A stretch of DNA of 64,000 nucleotides, from positions 64,858 to 128,857 of the forward strand of contig NZ_BMOS01000011.1 in NCBI RefSeq assembly GCF_014647195.1, given 5' to 3'. Numbering within the stretch: position 1 is the stretch's first letter; each line of letters opens with the position of its first letter. The notes beneath the pieces are model-generated. The model was not told where the DNA came from. It was given only the letters and a program-made list of their open reading frames with translations, and ran no database searches. The position numbers were made by a program, and so were the translations under genes. Below are positions 19,983 to 28,147 of this stretch, in pieces. This stretch comes from Oceanobacillus indicireducens. Lineage in GTDB: Bacteria > Bacillota > Bacilli > Bacillales > Amphibacillaceae.

Positions 19983-20999
19983 TTAATCTACAAGACTAGC
20001 TATTAATTCCGTATAAGTTGCTGCCCATTCTGAAAAGGATAAAGAATTATCCCAAGTAGCTGTTTTCGTTGCCTTTCCATTACCCCAATCTAAAACTCTC
20101 TGGTGTAGCATATGTACCTTTAAGCGACTCTTTATGAAATTCCTACCACTCCATCCTTCAAAATATTTGTTTAGCATATGCTTTGCAATCCCTGTTTCAT
20201 TATGGTTGAGGTAATAGGTCACCATTTTAATTAAATCTGAAACCGGATCTGCAAAATAAGAATTTGTAAAGTCAAATACACCACTAATGCGCCAGCCGCT
20301 TTCCCCCGAATTTACAAGGAAGTTACCAGGCTTGAAATCTCCCATTATAAAAGTTGGTGAGTCCAGGCTATGAAAGGCTTCCTCAGCTTCGGCTAGTAGT
20401 GACCGAGACCACTCTATATCCTCATCGGTGATTGTTGAATATTTTTTCGCGTCTTCCAGCCAGAACATTATCCGCTGGAAAATCCAGTCAGTATAGGTAG
20501 GCTTAAAAGGAGTAATCTTCATTGTTTCTGTATGAAGCTCACCGAAGTCAGCTACTTTCCATTTATGGAAGATAGCTAATGTGCTAGCGATTGATTCAGC
20601 TATTTGTAATTTGTTTTCTTTCGTGAGTGTATTTTTCAGCAGTTTAGAATCAATATGCTCCCCAGGTAAGTGTGGCATAAGGGCGTAACTCCAACCGAAA
20701 ATATCAGAAGAATTATCGATGAGGTAAGGGATTGGAACCGGCGTATCTGTTCTTTTCACGATATTTTCAATAAAAAACTTTTCCTCTTCCAATTGTCCGT
20801 GATAAAGCGGATTTCCTTTTAAAATAAAATCCCCTTTTGTAGAGGAAACGAACATCGTTTGCCCCATTGCACCTAGCTCTGTTTTTCTGGATGAAATGAG
20901 AGTGCCTAGATTAAATCGATCAAGCATTGCTTGAAGCTGGTTATGATGTATGGTACCGAGCTTTTTGGATGCAAAAATTATTTTAGACGTCATGTTCAC
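19983..20999 (-). CDS. APH-fold phosphotransferase
   Basis: 338 aa kinase of the aminoglycoside/choline phosphotransferase fold. The catalytic loop is FIMGDFKPGNFLV (Asp and Asn conserved; the usual H in HGD is replaced by M-G-D) and the metal-binding motif is GVFDFTNSYFADP. The N-lobe has FILKGNPLYHG with the ATP lysine. The substrate could be a sugar, an aminoglycoside or a metabolite; sequence does not say. AGGTGAG upstream of the start overlaps the stop of a HAD fragment, so the two were once an operon. Confidence 0.8.
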   Translation of the reverse strand: MNMTSKIIFASKKLGTIHHNQLQAMLDRFNLGTLISSRKTELGAMGQTMFVSSTKGDFILKGNPLYHGQLEEEKFFIENIVKRTDTPVPIPYLIDNSSDIFGWSYALMPHLPGEHIDSKLLKNTLTKENKLQIAESIASTLAIFHKWKVADFGELHTETMKITPFKPTYTDWIFQRIMFWLEDAKKYSTITDEDIEWSRSLLAEAEEAFHSLDSPTFIMGDFKPGNFLVNSGESGWRISGVFDFTNSYFADPVSDLIKMVTYYLNHNETGIAKHMLNKYFEGWSGRNFIKSRLKVHMLHQRVLDWGNGKATKTATWDNSLSFSEWAATYTELIASLVD

Positions 21000-21209
21000 T
21001 CACCTGTTATTTATTTTGTTTAAATTCCCTAGGATGGAGGGTATTTCCTGCAAATCATCGATAATAAAGTCTGCTTGCGGATGATTCCATTGATCGTCTC
21101 ATTTCCAAATCGCCTTCATACCGACATATTGAGCAGCTTTCACGTCGTTTTCCGGATGATCCCCGACAAAAATACTTTCATCCGGCAAGACGTTCAGTGC
21201 CTTGAGTTT
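21000..21209 (-). pseudogene. HAD hydrolase C-terminal remnant
   Basis: Reads KLKALNVLPDESIFVGDHPENDVKAAQYVGMKAIWK, then TGA where CGA (Arg) is expected, then DDQWNHPQADFIIDDLQEIPSIL to a stop at 21000. GDHPENDVKAA is HAD motif IV. The catalytic N-terminal half is gone, and the internal TGA looks like a C-to-T change. It is joined upstream to a GrpB fragment. Confidence 0.65.
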
Positions 21210-21297
21210 CTATTCTTTCTCTTTCCAATTCAAATTCTCGCTCCCACTCTTCCGACCACGGAATTAAATAGACTTCCCCTTTTGGTAGTCCGAGCAT
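21210..21297 (-). pseudogene. GrpB-family N-terminal remnant
   Basis: ATG 21297 with GGAGG upstream reads MLGLPKGEVYLIPWSEEWE and continues REFELERERIE, the conserved start of GrpB/UPF0157 proteins. After ~30 codons it runs into the HAD fragment out of context. A deletion has fused the two genes. Confidence 0.55.
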
Positions 21298-21308
21298 AGG
21301 CTCCCTCC

Positions 21309-21728
21309 TTACTTGGATTCGACTGTATACTCTATTTCTTCTTCAAATAACTCACCAGTCACTGTTTCCCATGCTACTGTAATTGTTATATTGCTAATCT
21401 CATCACGCAATTTGTCAACATCAAAATCAGGCAGATTGATAATTAATGGAAAAGAAGTGAAAGACTCATCTAAATCCCTGCGTTCACCGGATGCTCCAAT
21501 ACGAAATGATTTAGGAAAATTTATTTCATATGAAAAGTTCCGTAGTTGATCGCTGCCTAGATATTCCAACGTCCCATTCCCAATCTTTTCATGTTCACCT
21601 AGTTCATAATTTATTGTAGACTCCCATGTATCACTACTTCCTTCAGCCTTTGTAATTTGTTGTCCAGAACAACCTGTGAGCAACATTATAGTGATAAACA
21701 GTATTAAATTGAATCTGCTTTTTACCAT
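21309..21728 (-). CDS. Small lipoprotein
   Basis: 139 aa. A signal peptide with lipobox LLTGC puts the mature N-terminal Cys at residue 20, so it should be lipid-anchored on the outer face of the membrane. The rest is soluble with alternating beta-type strands (ISNITITVAWETVTGELFEEEIEYTV). No family recognised. AAAGGAG precedes the start. The GrpB remnant follows it closely. Confidence 0.7.
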   Translation of the reverse strand: MVKSRFNLILFITIMLLTGCSGQQITKAEGSSDTWESTINYELGEHEKIGNGTLEYLGSDQLRNFSYEINFPKSFRIGASGERRDLDESFTSFPLIINLPDFDVDKLRDEISNITITVAWETVTGELFEEEIEYTVESK

Positions 21729-21921
21729 TTTTTCTCCTTTCTTTTCCGGTCAAAAAGTCTTTGCTGGCTTAAGCGTATCTGTCCATGCTCTCAAACAGAT
21801 GATTATATTCATAGGCATCATATATTACAGCGGGATATTGGTTAGTATTGTAATCGATCTTCACGGCATAATGAGAATAACTGCATTACTTGTTTCCTTA
21901 TCTTGGCATCCCCCCGGATAA

Positions 21922-22086
21922 TTATTGCTTTTTCTCTAACTCTTGCACCCTACTTTCCAATTCCATTATCTTTTCGCTTAATTCATCTGTTGGTTTTTTC
22001 ATTCGTTGAGTCAATCCTCCAATTATGCCAAGTACAGCTATAATCACGATGACTAACCCTATTGCAAACATAAGGATGATCTCCAT
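21922..22086 (-). CDS. Small membrane protein with coiled-coil tail (54 aa)
   Basis: ATG 22086 is chosen over an upstream in-frame codon because AAAGGAG sits nine bases before it. One hydrophobic helix (IILMFAIGLVIVIIAVLGIIGG) is followed by a charged heptad-like helix (LSEKIMELESRVQELEKKQ). Function unknown; such single-span coiled-coil proteins are common in Bacillaceae. Confidence 0.6.
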   Translation of the reverse strand: MEIILMFAIGLVIVIIAVLGIIGGLTQRMKKPTDELSEKIMELESRVQELEKKQ

Positions 22087-22241
22087 TTTATTAACTCCTT
22101 TCTGATTGAACACAATTGTTTCATGTATTCGGTAATTTCAGTCTACATGAAATGATCGTTTAAAGGAATAGTTTCTAAATGGAAAGAAAACAGAAAATGA
22201 ATTTCCTCATCTAAGTTTTTCAGGATGTTACCCTTCATCAG

Positions 22242-22271
22242 TTCACAATCACCCCCTAAATCGGGTATAAT
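22242..22271 (+). promoter_or_regulatory. Promoter of dnaX
   Basis: TTCACA (22242-22247), an 18-bp spacer and a perfect TATAAT (22266-22271), 31 bp before the dnaX start. Confidence 0.7.
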
Positions 22272-22302
22272 TAGAAGTAGAATGTAGAGGAGAGTCTGTA
22301 TC

Positions 22303-23997
22303 ATGAGCTATCAAGCTTTATATCGCGTTTGGCGGCCTCAAGTCTTCGAGGACGTTGTTGGACAAACACATATTACACGTACCCTGAAGAATGCTATCCG
22401 TGAGCAGAAGTTTTCGCATGCTTATTTATTCACCGGACCTCGTGGAACAGGAAAAACGAGTGCAGCGAAGATTTTTGCGAAAACGATTAACTGTGAACAA
22501 AATCCAGATGGAGAGCCGTGCAATGAATGTAATGCATGTCGCGGGATTCAGGATGGGTCAATTTCCGATATTATTGAGATTGACGCTGCGTCGAACACGA
22601 GTGTCGATGATATTCGAGAAATCCGTGATAAAGTAAAATATGCACCGAGTGCCGTTTCCTATAAGGTTTATATTATTGATGAGGTTCATATGATCTCTGT
22701 GAACGCATTTAATGCGCTCTTAAAAACTTTGGAGGAGCCACCACAGCATGTCGTGTTTATTTTGGCGACGACCGAACCACATAAAATTCCACTGACAATC
22801 ATTTCCCGCTGTCAACGTTTTGATTTTAAACCAATATCCAATGAAGCAATTGTCGGCCGGATGAAAACAATCGTTCAAACAGATGAACAGAACGTGACTG
22901 ACGAAGCACTGGATGCGATTGCCCGGACGGCAGAAGGTGGGATGCGTGATGCGCTAAGTATTCTAGACCAGGCGATTTCCTATAGTAGTGAAGAGGTTAC
23001 GTTAGAGGATGTGCTCGCTGTAACAGGCGGGGTTTCTCAAGGAATTTTAACGGAAATTACAAAAGCAATGGTAGAAAAGGATGTACAGCATGCAATCAAG
23101 CTGCTCGATACGATCATCCAGGAAGGGAAAGACCCTGGACGTTTCGTGTACGATCTCATCTACTTCATGCGTGATCTGCTGCTCTATAAGAGTAATCCGG
23201 ACTTGGAAGGAATGCTTGAGCGCGCCCGGGTCGATGAAGCTTTCCGTGAATTGGCAGAACTAGCACCGGTTGACTGGATTCAAGAGGCGATCACCCGTCT
23301 GAACACATGCCAGCAGGAAATCAAGTGGAGCAACAGTCCGAAAGTATATATTGAAATTGCGATTTTAACGATTACGAATGGGTCTGATGCTGTAGGGAAT
23401 CAAACTGCAGTGGCAAGTGATGAAGTACTTCGTTTAACCGAGAAGCTTGCACAGGTTGAGAAGCAACTTGCCCGCATGAAGGAACAGCCGCCGGTCGCTG
23501 CAAGTGAGCCGGTACCGCAGCGCGAGCAAAGACGTGCTCCGTCCCGTGGATCAAAGAGCAGCTTTAAAGTTCCAACTGAACAGATCTATGCTGTTTTAAG
23601 GGCAGCAGAGAAGCAGGAGTTACGCCAAGTACAAGGAAACTGGGCGAACTTTTTAGAAAGGCTTAAAGGCACGAATGCCCCGGCCCATGCAACGATTCAG
23701 GACAGTAAGCCAGTTGCAGCTTCACCGGACGCGCTCGTTGTTGCATTTAAATATGAGATTCACTGTAATCTTTTCCTCGATAATAGGGAATTGGTTGAAT
23801 CTGTTCTCGCAAGTGTCGTAGGAAAACAGCTGCAAATTATTCCAATCCCTGAGGCAAATTGGCTGGAGGTCAGGCAAGCATTTCTCGATTCTCATGAAAA
23901 GGATAAGCCTGAGGAAAATGAAGTGAAACAAAGTGACCCGCTCGTTGAAGAAGCAAGGAAACTTGTCGGTGATGATTTATTAGAAATAGAAGAGTAA
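22303..23997 (+). CDS. dnaX: DNA polymerase III subunit gamma/tau
   Basis: ATPase that loads the sliding clamp and links the replicase. 564 aa. Walker A GPRGTGKT at 45-52; zinc-binding Cys64, 73, 76 and 79; the DEVHMI Walker B; sensor ATTEPHKIPLTIISRC. A variable C-terminal region (~370-564) binds polymerase and helicase. Starts at ATG with GAGGAGAG upstream. First gene of the conserved dnaX-ebfC-recR-yaaL cluster; its separation from scr by ~6.6 kb is unusual relative to B. subtilis. Confidence 0.98.
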   Translation: MSYQALYRVWRPQVFEDVVGQTHITRTLKNAIREQKFSHAYLFTGPRGTGKTSAAKIFAKTINCEQNPDGEPCNECNACRGIQDGSISDIIEIDAASNTSVDDIREIRDKVKYAPSAVSYKVYIIDEVHMISVNAFNALLKTLEEPPQHVVFILATTEPHKIPLTIISRCQRFDFKPISNEAIVGRMKTIVQTDEQNVTDEALDAIARTAEGGMRDALSILDQAISYSSEEVTLEDVLAVTGGVSQGILTEITKAMVEKDVQHAIKLLDTIIQEGKDPGRFVYDLIYFMRDLLLYKSNPDLEGMLERARVDEAFRELAELAPVDWIQEAITRLNTCQQEIKWSNSPKVYIEIAILTITNGSDAVGNQTAVASDEVLRLTEKLAQVEKQLARMKEQPPVAASEPVPQREQRRAPSRGSKSSFKVPTEQIYAVLRAAEKQELRQVQGNWANFLERLKGTNAPAHATIQDSKPVAASPDALVVAFKYEIHCNLFLDNRELVESVLASVVGKQLQIIPIPEANWLEVRQAFLDSHEKDKPEENEVKQSDPLVEEARKLVGDDLLEIEE

Positions 23998-24044
23998 GAC
24001 TCTTTTTTAAAAAATATAAGAAATGATAATGAGGAGGTATTTCC

Positions 24045-24359
24045 ATGAGAGGAAATATGAATAATATGATGAAACAAATGCAGAAAATGCAGAAGAAAAT
24101 GATGAAGGCGCAAGAAGAACTACATGAAATGACGTTTGAGGCTTCTGCCGGCGGTGGTATGGTAACTGTAACGGCAAACGGCAAGAAAGAAGTCACAGAT
24201 GTAGAAATTAAAGAAGAAGTAGTCGATCCAGATGATGTTGAAATGCTGCAAGATTTAATCATCGCTGCAACGAATGATGTGTTGAAGCAAATCGATGATA
24301 AAACAGAAGCAACGATGGGACAGTTTACAAAAGGCTTAAATATGCCTGGAATGTTTTAA
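24045..24359 (+). CDS. ebfC: Nucleoid-associated protein YbaB/EbfC family
   Basis: 104 aa DNA-binding dimer (YaaK in B. subtilis). Met- and Gln-rich N-terminal helix ([22 protein letters not shown]), then the [20 protein letters not shown] strand block typical of the family. GGAGG precedes ATG. 47 bp after dnaX, so in the same operon. Its 3' flank holds a terminator stem interrupted by a repeat. Confidence 0.95.
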   Translation: MRGNMNNMMKQMQKMQKKMMKAQEELHEMTFEASAGGGMVTVTANGKKEVTDVEIKEEVVDPDDVEMLQDLIIAATNDVLKQIDDKTEATMGQFTKGLNMPGMF

Positions 24360-24410
24360 TAAACGCGTTTCGACGGGTAATCCCACTCGTATGAATCGCT
24401 TTCGGCTTTG

Positions 24411-24513
24411 AAGTACCTGTTTTTACACGTCCGGCCAAGCGCCCAGCAGCTAGTAAGCTTCAAACTCGTTGCTAAACGGGTGCTTGCGTCTTTGTATTAA
24501 ACAGGTGCTTTTT
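24411..24513 (+). terminator. Terminator stem split by a repeat, between ebfC and recR
   Basis: AAGTACCTGTTT (24411-24422) pairs with AAACAGGTGCTT (24499-24510, one G-U), followed by TTTTT. The 76-bp loop is a copy of repeat family 2. Without it the arms would form a compact intrinsic terminator or attenuator. Confidence 0.55.
24424..24498 (-). repeat. Dispersed repeat family 2, short inverted copy
   Basis: Read on the minus strand: CAAAGACGCAAGCACCCGTT...ACTAGCTGCTGGGCGCTTGG..GGACGTG. It matches both ends of the copy at 32289-32507 with the centre shortened. The arms AAGCGCCCAGCAGC and GC.AACGGGTGCTT are the family's inverted repeats. Confidence 0.65.
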
Positions 24514-24540
24514 GCCCTTATCGTTTAGGAGGCATAATGA

Positions 24541-25137
24541 ATGTATTACCCAGAACCGATATCAAAGCTGATGGATAGCTTTATGAAACTGCCAGGAATT
24601 GGCCCGAAAACTGCTGTTCGTCTGGCTTTTTATGTTTTGAATATGAAGGACGATGATGTCTTGGACTTCGCGAATGCATTAGTGAATGCGAAGCGCGAAC
24701 TGACCCACTGCTCAATTTGTGGCCATATTACAGATAAGGAAATCTGTGCAGTCTGCTCGGATTCAAGTCGGGATGGGTCGATTATTTGTGTGGTGGAAGA
24801 TCCGAAAGACGTCATTGCAATGGAGAAAATGAAGGAATTCAATGGTAAGTATCATGTTCTTCACGGTGCAATTTCACCGATGGATGGAATTGGACCAGAA
24901 GATATTAATGTCCCTGATCTAATAAATCGCTTGAAAGATGAAGAGGTTGAAGAGCTGATTCTGGCGACCAATGCCAATATAGAAGGGGAAGCAACTGCAA
25001 TGTATATTTCCCGATTAGTGAAGCCATCTGGCATTCGTACGACAAGAATCGCCCACGGACTTCCGGTAGGCGGAGACTTGGAATATGCGGATGAAGTGAC
25101 ACTATCAAGAGCATTAGAAGGAAGAAGAGATTTATAA
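24541..25137 (+). CDS. recR: Recombination mediator RecR
   Basis: Acts with RecF/RecO to load RecA at gaps. 198 aa. An HhH segment ([14 protein letters not shown]), a four-Cys zinc site ([16 protein letters not shown]), then a Toprim domain ([14 protein letters not shown]... [17 protein letters not shown]). ATG with TAGGAGG upstream. Conserved place after ebfC. Confidence 0.98.
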   Translation: MYYPEPISKLMDSFMKLPGIGPKTAVRLAFYVLNMKDDDVLDFANALVNAKRELTHCSICGHITDKEICAVCSDSSRDGSIICVVEDPKDVIAMEKMKEFNGKYHVLHGAISPMDGIGPEDINVPDLINRLKDEEVEELILATNANIEGEATAMYISRLVKPSGIRTTRIAHGLPVGGDLEYADEVTLSRALEGRRDL

Positions 25138-25152
25138 GATTGGGTGAAGAAC

Positions 25153-25377
25153 ATGGCAAGAAAGCTGAAAAAGAAACATGTGGATGCGGAGTTACTTGAT
25201 AGTATTTTTGCTTTAGAAAGGGAATGGAAGCAAATTCGCGAGCTGGGGATGAGAAGCATCGATCGGACCTTGGAAAGTATAGCCGCAGAACGAGTCGCAC
25301 AGGCAAAATACTTATACTTGCTCCGCGAAGCAAGACGCCGCAATGTAAATGCATTACATGTACAAGATAAGAAATGA
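25153..25377 (+). CDS. yaaL: YaaL, DUF2508 protein
   Basis: 74 aa, highly charged and helical (LLDSIFALEREWKQIRELG). Function unknown, but it always sits between recR and bofA in bacilli. ATG 25153 is chosen: GGGTGA is seven bases upstream, while the in-frame GTG at 25144 lies within that site. A tight terminator follows. Confidence 0.9.
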   Translation: MARKLKKKHVDAELLDSIFALEREWKQIRELGMRSIDRTLESIAAERVAQAKYLYLLREARRRNVNALHVQDKK

Positions 25378-25403
25378 ACAGACGCCTGGACGTCTGTTTT
25401 TTG
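25378..25403 (+). terminator. Terminator after yaaL
   Basis: Perfect stem ACAGACG / CGTCTGT with a 6-nt loop and TTTTTT. From here to about 25685 no gene or structured element was recognised. Confidence 0.9.
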
Positions 25404-25684
25404 TTCAAAGATAAGAAACTATAAAATAAAGATGCTGTGATAACCTCACAGGTGCAGCCAGATATCTTTTCATTTGGCGTCTTGGCTGCAGAAGCATACA
25501 CGCAGGGGCCCCATGTCAAGTTTTTCGGAACTCATACCGAGAGTATGTGTAGGTACTTTAATCGTTAAGCACACGGCACGAAGGCAAAAATACTCTACGA
25601 CGGTGAGCATCCTGATATCCGTGGGTTTTCATACTAAAGTTAATCGAACGCGAGTTTTTTACAGATATTCCGTGGACTAACATT

Positions 25685-25722
25685 AAAACAAACAACAGCG
25701 AGATATTTGCTGTTGTTTGTTA
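25685..25722 (-). terminator. Terminator of the Uma2 gene
   Basis: Stem AACAAACAACAGC / GCTGTTGTTTGTT; on the minus strand it ends in TTTTAA. It lies about 10 bp past the stop codon. Confidence 0.8.
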
Positions 25723-25732
25723 ACTTTTGTAT

Positions 25733-26314
25733 TTAATCAAAAAACAAATTTTTAGTTTCGATTTTAAAGTTTTCAAATAGTCTAGAAGTCGCTATCTCGT
25801 TCTCGTTGACTAAATCAAATTGCACCTCTGCATTTTCATCAAGCGTATAAATCATTATGCGGTTTTTCATTGGATCAACAATCCAATATTCCTTAACTCC
25901 ATATTCCATATAAAGATTTAGCTTTCTTACTAAGTCGTGAGATTTATTTGATGGACTTAATATTTCAATGATAAATTCTGGTGCTCCTACATATTCATTT
26001 TCAGTGAATTTTTCAGGATTACATGTCACAAATAAGTCAGGAACAACTCTTTTATTTTTATTTTTATTATTCTCGTTTTGTTCAAACATTACATCCGTTG
26101 GTGCAGAAAACACTTCACAACCGCTATTTTTTAATGAATTATGAAGTTCTCCGTGAAGAAAAGACGATATCCTTTGATGTTTTATACTTGGAGATGGGGA
26201 CATGTAAATAATTCCATCAATATATTCCAATATTTTATCCGTTTGTTGTTGTTTCTCTTCGAATTCTTCATAGGTGTTGAAATTTTTGTCTGTTAAACTC
26301 AAATCAATCACCAT
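25733..26314 (-). CDS. Uma2-family PD-(D/E)XK nuclease-like protein
   Basis: 193 aa (DUF820/Uma2). Motifs of the restriction-endonuclease-like fold: Glu in KILEYIDGIIYM, Asp in VVPDLFVTC and E-x-hydrophobic in PEFIIEILSPSNKS, then DLVRKLNLYMEYGVKEYWIVDP, a signature of the family. Biological role unknown; these genes are scattered and mobile in cyanobacteria and Firmicutes. It sits in the accessory patch between yaaL and bofA, with its own terminator. Confidence 0.88.
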   Translation of the reverse strand: MVIDLSLTDKNFNTYEEFEEKQQQTDKILEYIDGIIYMSPSPSIKHQRISSFLHGELHNSLKNSGCEVFSAPTDVMFEQNENNKNKNKRVVPDLFVTCNPEKFTENEYVGAPEFIIEILSPSNKSHDLVRKLNLYMEYGVKEYWIVDPMKNRIMIYTLDENAEVQFDLVNENEIATSRLFENFKIETKNLFFD

Positions 26315-26435
26315 CCTTATTTAAATTATAGCCGAATTCTTATTATAAATAAATTATATACACCTATTAATTTTGCCATCCAAAACAGGAATTTACAATG
26401 TGTTTTTAATCAAACTTTATTTCAAAGCTACAGGT

Positions 26436-26629
26436 GATTGGGGATGTTAAGTTATCTCAACAAGAAATCTTTGATGAATTGTTAAAAAAACTTAAATACA
26501 TGGAAAGAAAAATATGATGTTAAGCGAATTGGTTTGTTTCGGTTCCTACAGCCACAAGGAGCAAAAAGATTCCAACGACATTGATGTGATTTGCGCCTTT
26601 GATCTGGAAAAGTCCCACCATTGGCAGGA
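26436..26629 (+). pseudogene. Nucleotidyltransferase (MNT-type) remnant
   Basis: Reads VKLSQQEIFDELLKKLKYMERK..YDVKRIGLF, then with one T removed from TTTC near 26545 GSYSHKEQKDSNDIDVICAF. GSYS...SNDIDV is the GS(x)n-DxD metal-binding motif of pol-beta-type nucleotidyltransferases. Two frameshifts are needed, and the frame is cut off at 26629 where the 3' end of a minus-strand gene begins. MNT domains often form toxin-antitoxin pairs with HEPN proteins; no HEPN is left. Confidence 0.55.
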
Positions 26630-27184
26630 CTATTCGTTTGTTTTACCGCGGTATTCTTGATACAGCCAAATAACTAAGATAGAAAGTAGAATTACCGTTG
26701 TGAGTGGCACAATCCATAATCTTTCTACCGCTAGATTCCAGCCGATCAGCATAATCGCAATGGAGATGACTGGCGACATGACGTAATAGGCTTTTGACTG
26801 ATAAAACCAACCATATGGAAAGAAGTGCGCCCCTGTAATAATCGCAAAAATAATAACAGCAATTTCCGTATTTGTGCCAATCGCCCAAAAAAGGATAGGA
26901 AAATAGACAAATTGAGCGATATTTAAAATTAAACCGAGGGTGCTTAAAGGATTCCCTTCTAATTTCCAATCAGCTTTCAGAAGGTGATTAAAAGCAATTG
27001 AAAGTGGGAACATAACCCCCGTCGCAAATAACATACCAATTGTTTTATAATAAATATCGAGATTTGTTAAAAAGATGACTGTGATGATCATCCAAACAAC
27101 TAACCCAGCTGCTAGAAAGCCAATTCCACTTTTCCCCCTAATGGATAGCTCATTTCTTATCTCAGCGAAATTCAGAATTTCCAC
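26630..27184 (-). CDS. Integral membrane protein, uncharacterised
   Basis: 184 aa with a cytosolic N terminus (MEILNFAEIRNELSIRGKSG) and about six helices. HFFPYGWFYQSKAYYVMSP in the middle is distinctive, and the layout resembles DUF7010-type proteins. No function known. GGTGGGAGGTGG precedes the start. Its 3' end abuts the nucleotidyltransferase remnant. Confidence 0.65.
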   Translation of the reverse strand: MEILNFAEIRNELSIRGKSGIGFLAAGLVVWMIITVIFLTNLDIYYKTIGMLFATGVMFPLSIAFNHLLKADWKLEGNPLSTLGLILNIAQFVYFPILFWAIGTNTEIAVIIFAIITGAHFFPYGWFYQSKAYYVMSPVISIAIMLIGWNLAVERLWIVPLTTVILLSILVIWLYQEYRGKTNE

Positions 27185-27294
27185 CTCCCACCATTGTCTG
27201 ACATTCTAAGAATACCACCATAAAAGAATTATTGGAATACTCTCTATCCCTTTCACTTCTATAAATATTTCCAGCGCATATATATAAGATGACC

Positions 27295-27322
27295 GGGACA
27301 CGGGGTCAGAGCAACTGTCCCA
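27295..27322. repeat. GGGACA-type hairpin, copy upstream of bofA
   Basis: GGGACA..GGGGTCAGAGCA..TGTCCC, a short inverted repeat. A near-identical copy lies on the far side of bofA at 27629-27655. Confidence 0.75.
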
Positions 27323-27360
27323 TTTGGAGCATTAATTTTAATGTCGAAGGAGTGTAAGAA

Positions 27361-27624
27361 ATGAGTTCAACTTTAATCATTGTCATTATGATTTCCGTTA
27401 TTGTGTTGCTCCTCACCATTGGAGCACCTGTCAAGCCAATGAAAATAATTGGACAAGGGTCTGTGAAACTAGTAATTGGCGTTTTATTAATATTCTTCGT
27501 CAACGTATTCGGAGCAAACTTCGGCATCCACGTCCCAATTAACCTATTCACCGCCCTCGTCTCCGGCCTACTTGGACTATTCGGTGTCGGATCCCTCGTA
27601 GCCCTCCATGTCTTCATTCTGTAA
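27361..27624 (+). CDS. bofA: Pro-sigma-K processing inhibitor BofA
   Basis: 87 aa membrane protein. In B. subtilis BofA with SpoIVFA holds the protease SpoIVFB inactive until the forespore signals, so timing sigma-K activation in the mother cell. Two hydrophobic helices; conserved block VNVFGANFGIHVPINLFTALVSGLLG agrees with BofA across bacilli. ATG with GAAGGAG upstream. It is displaced ~2 kb from yaaL by accessory genes and is bracketed by the two GGGACA hairpins. Confidence 0.93.
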   Translation: MSSTLIIVIMISVIVLLLTIGAPVKPMKIIGQGSVKLVIGVLLIFFVNVFGANFGIHVPINLFTALVSGLLGLFGVGSLVALHVFIL

Positions 27625-27628
27625 AACT

Positions 27629-27655
27629 GGGACATGGGGTCAGAGCATTTGTCCC
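27629..27655. repeat. GGGACA-type hairpin, copy downstream of bofA
   Basis: GGGACATGGGGTCAGAGCA..TGTCCC, same orientation as the upstream copy; five bases after the bofA stop. Confidence 0.75.
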
Positions 27656-27793
27656 GATTCCGCCCAATTGTGTGCACATTCTATTTACCTTCTTGCCTCC
27701 ATATGCCCATTTTTATTATGAAAATAGCATTTTTCACATTTTGTGAATAAGATACATGAGATTAGGAGATACTATGCTCATGGAGGTGGGGAG

Positions 27794-27982
27794 ATGGAAG
27801 CTAAAGTGCTGAAACACTGTGGAATCTGTGAGGAAGATAAAGAGCATGGGATTCATTTATACACGATGTTTATCTGCAAGGAGTGCGAATATAATATAAT
27901 CCACACAGAACCACGCGAAGAGAAATACCGTTACTATGTGAAAAAACTAAAAAATGTAAACCAGCAACAGTTATTTTCCTAG
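27794..27982 (+). CDS. csfB: Anti-sigma factor Gin (CsfB)
   Basis: 62 aa zinc protein that inhibits sigma-G (and sigma-E) during sporulation. Four Cys in two CxxC pairs, CGIC (9-12) and CKEC (28-31), with GIHLYTMFIC between them, exactly as in B. subtilis CsfB, and the YYVKKLK tail. ATG 27794 follows GGAGGTGGGG. It keeps its conserved place after bofA. Expected to be forespore-expressed; no sigma-F promoter could be assigned with confidence. Confidence 0.93.
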   Translation: MEAKVLKHCGICEEDKEHGIHLYTMFICKECEYNIIHTEPREEKYRYYVKKLKNVNQQQLFS

Positions 27983-28013
27983 AGTCTTTGTTTTCGCAAA
28001 GGCTTTTTATTTT
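27983..28013 (+). terminator. Terminator after csfB
   Basis: Stem AGTCTTTG / CAAAGGCT with a 6-nt loop followed by TTTTTATTTT. Confidence 0.75.
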
Positions 28014-28147
28014 GCATTATTATCTAAAAGACAAAGACAGGAAACTTTTGCAAGTCAGTTATCAGCATGGTATTCTGGATGAGAGTTTTCTTTTTAACCT
28101 TCTGAATAGTCATAATTGATTTGTCCATATGAAAAAGAGGTGATTAG

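Noticed and set aside
21740-21921. Possible coding remnant between the lipoprotein and the 54-aa membrane protein
   Set aside because: A minus-strand frame reads YPAVIYDAYEYNHLFESMD and a plus-strand frame is hydrophobic; neither has a start with a ribosome site, and I could not decide between them.
22303-23997. Programmed frameshift in dnaX
   Set aside because: The gene reads through as a single 564-aa protein; I saw no slippery A-rich site followed by a stem and early stop of the E. coli type.
24905-25519. 204-aa minus-strand frame opposite recR-yaaL
   Set aside because: Antisense to two well-supported genes and with no recognisable domain or ribosome site.
25404-25684. Intergenic stretch after yaaL examined for an RNA gene
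   Set aside because: No paired stems with a terminator, no promoter-terminator unit and no frame with a ribosome site.
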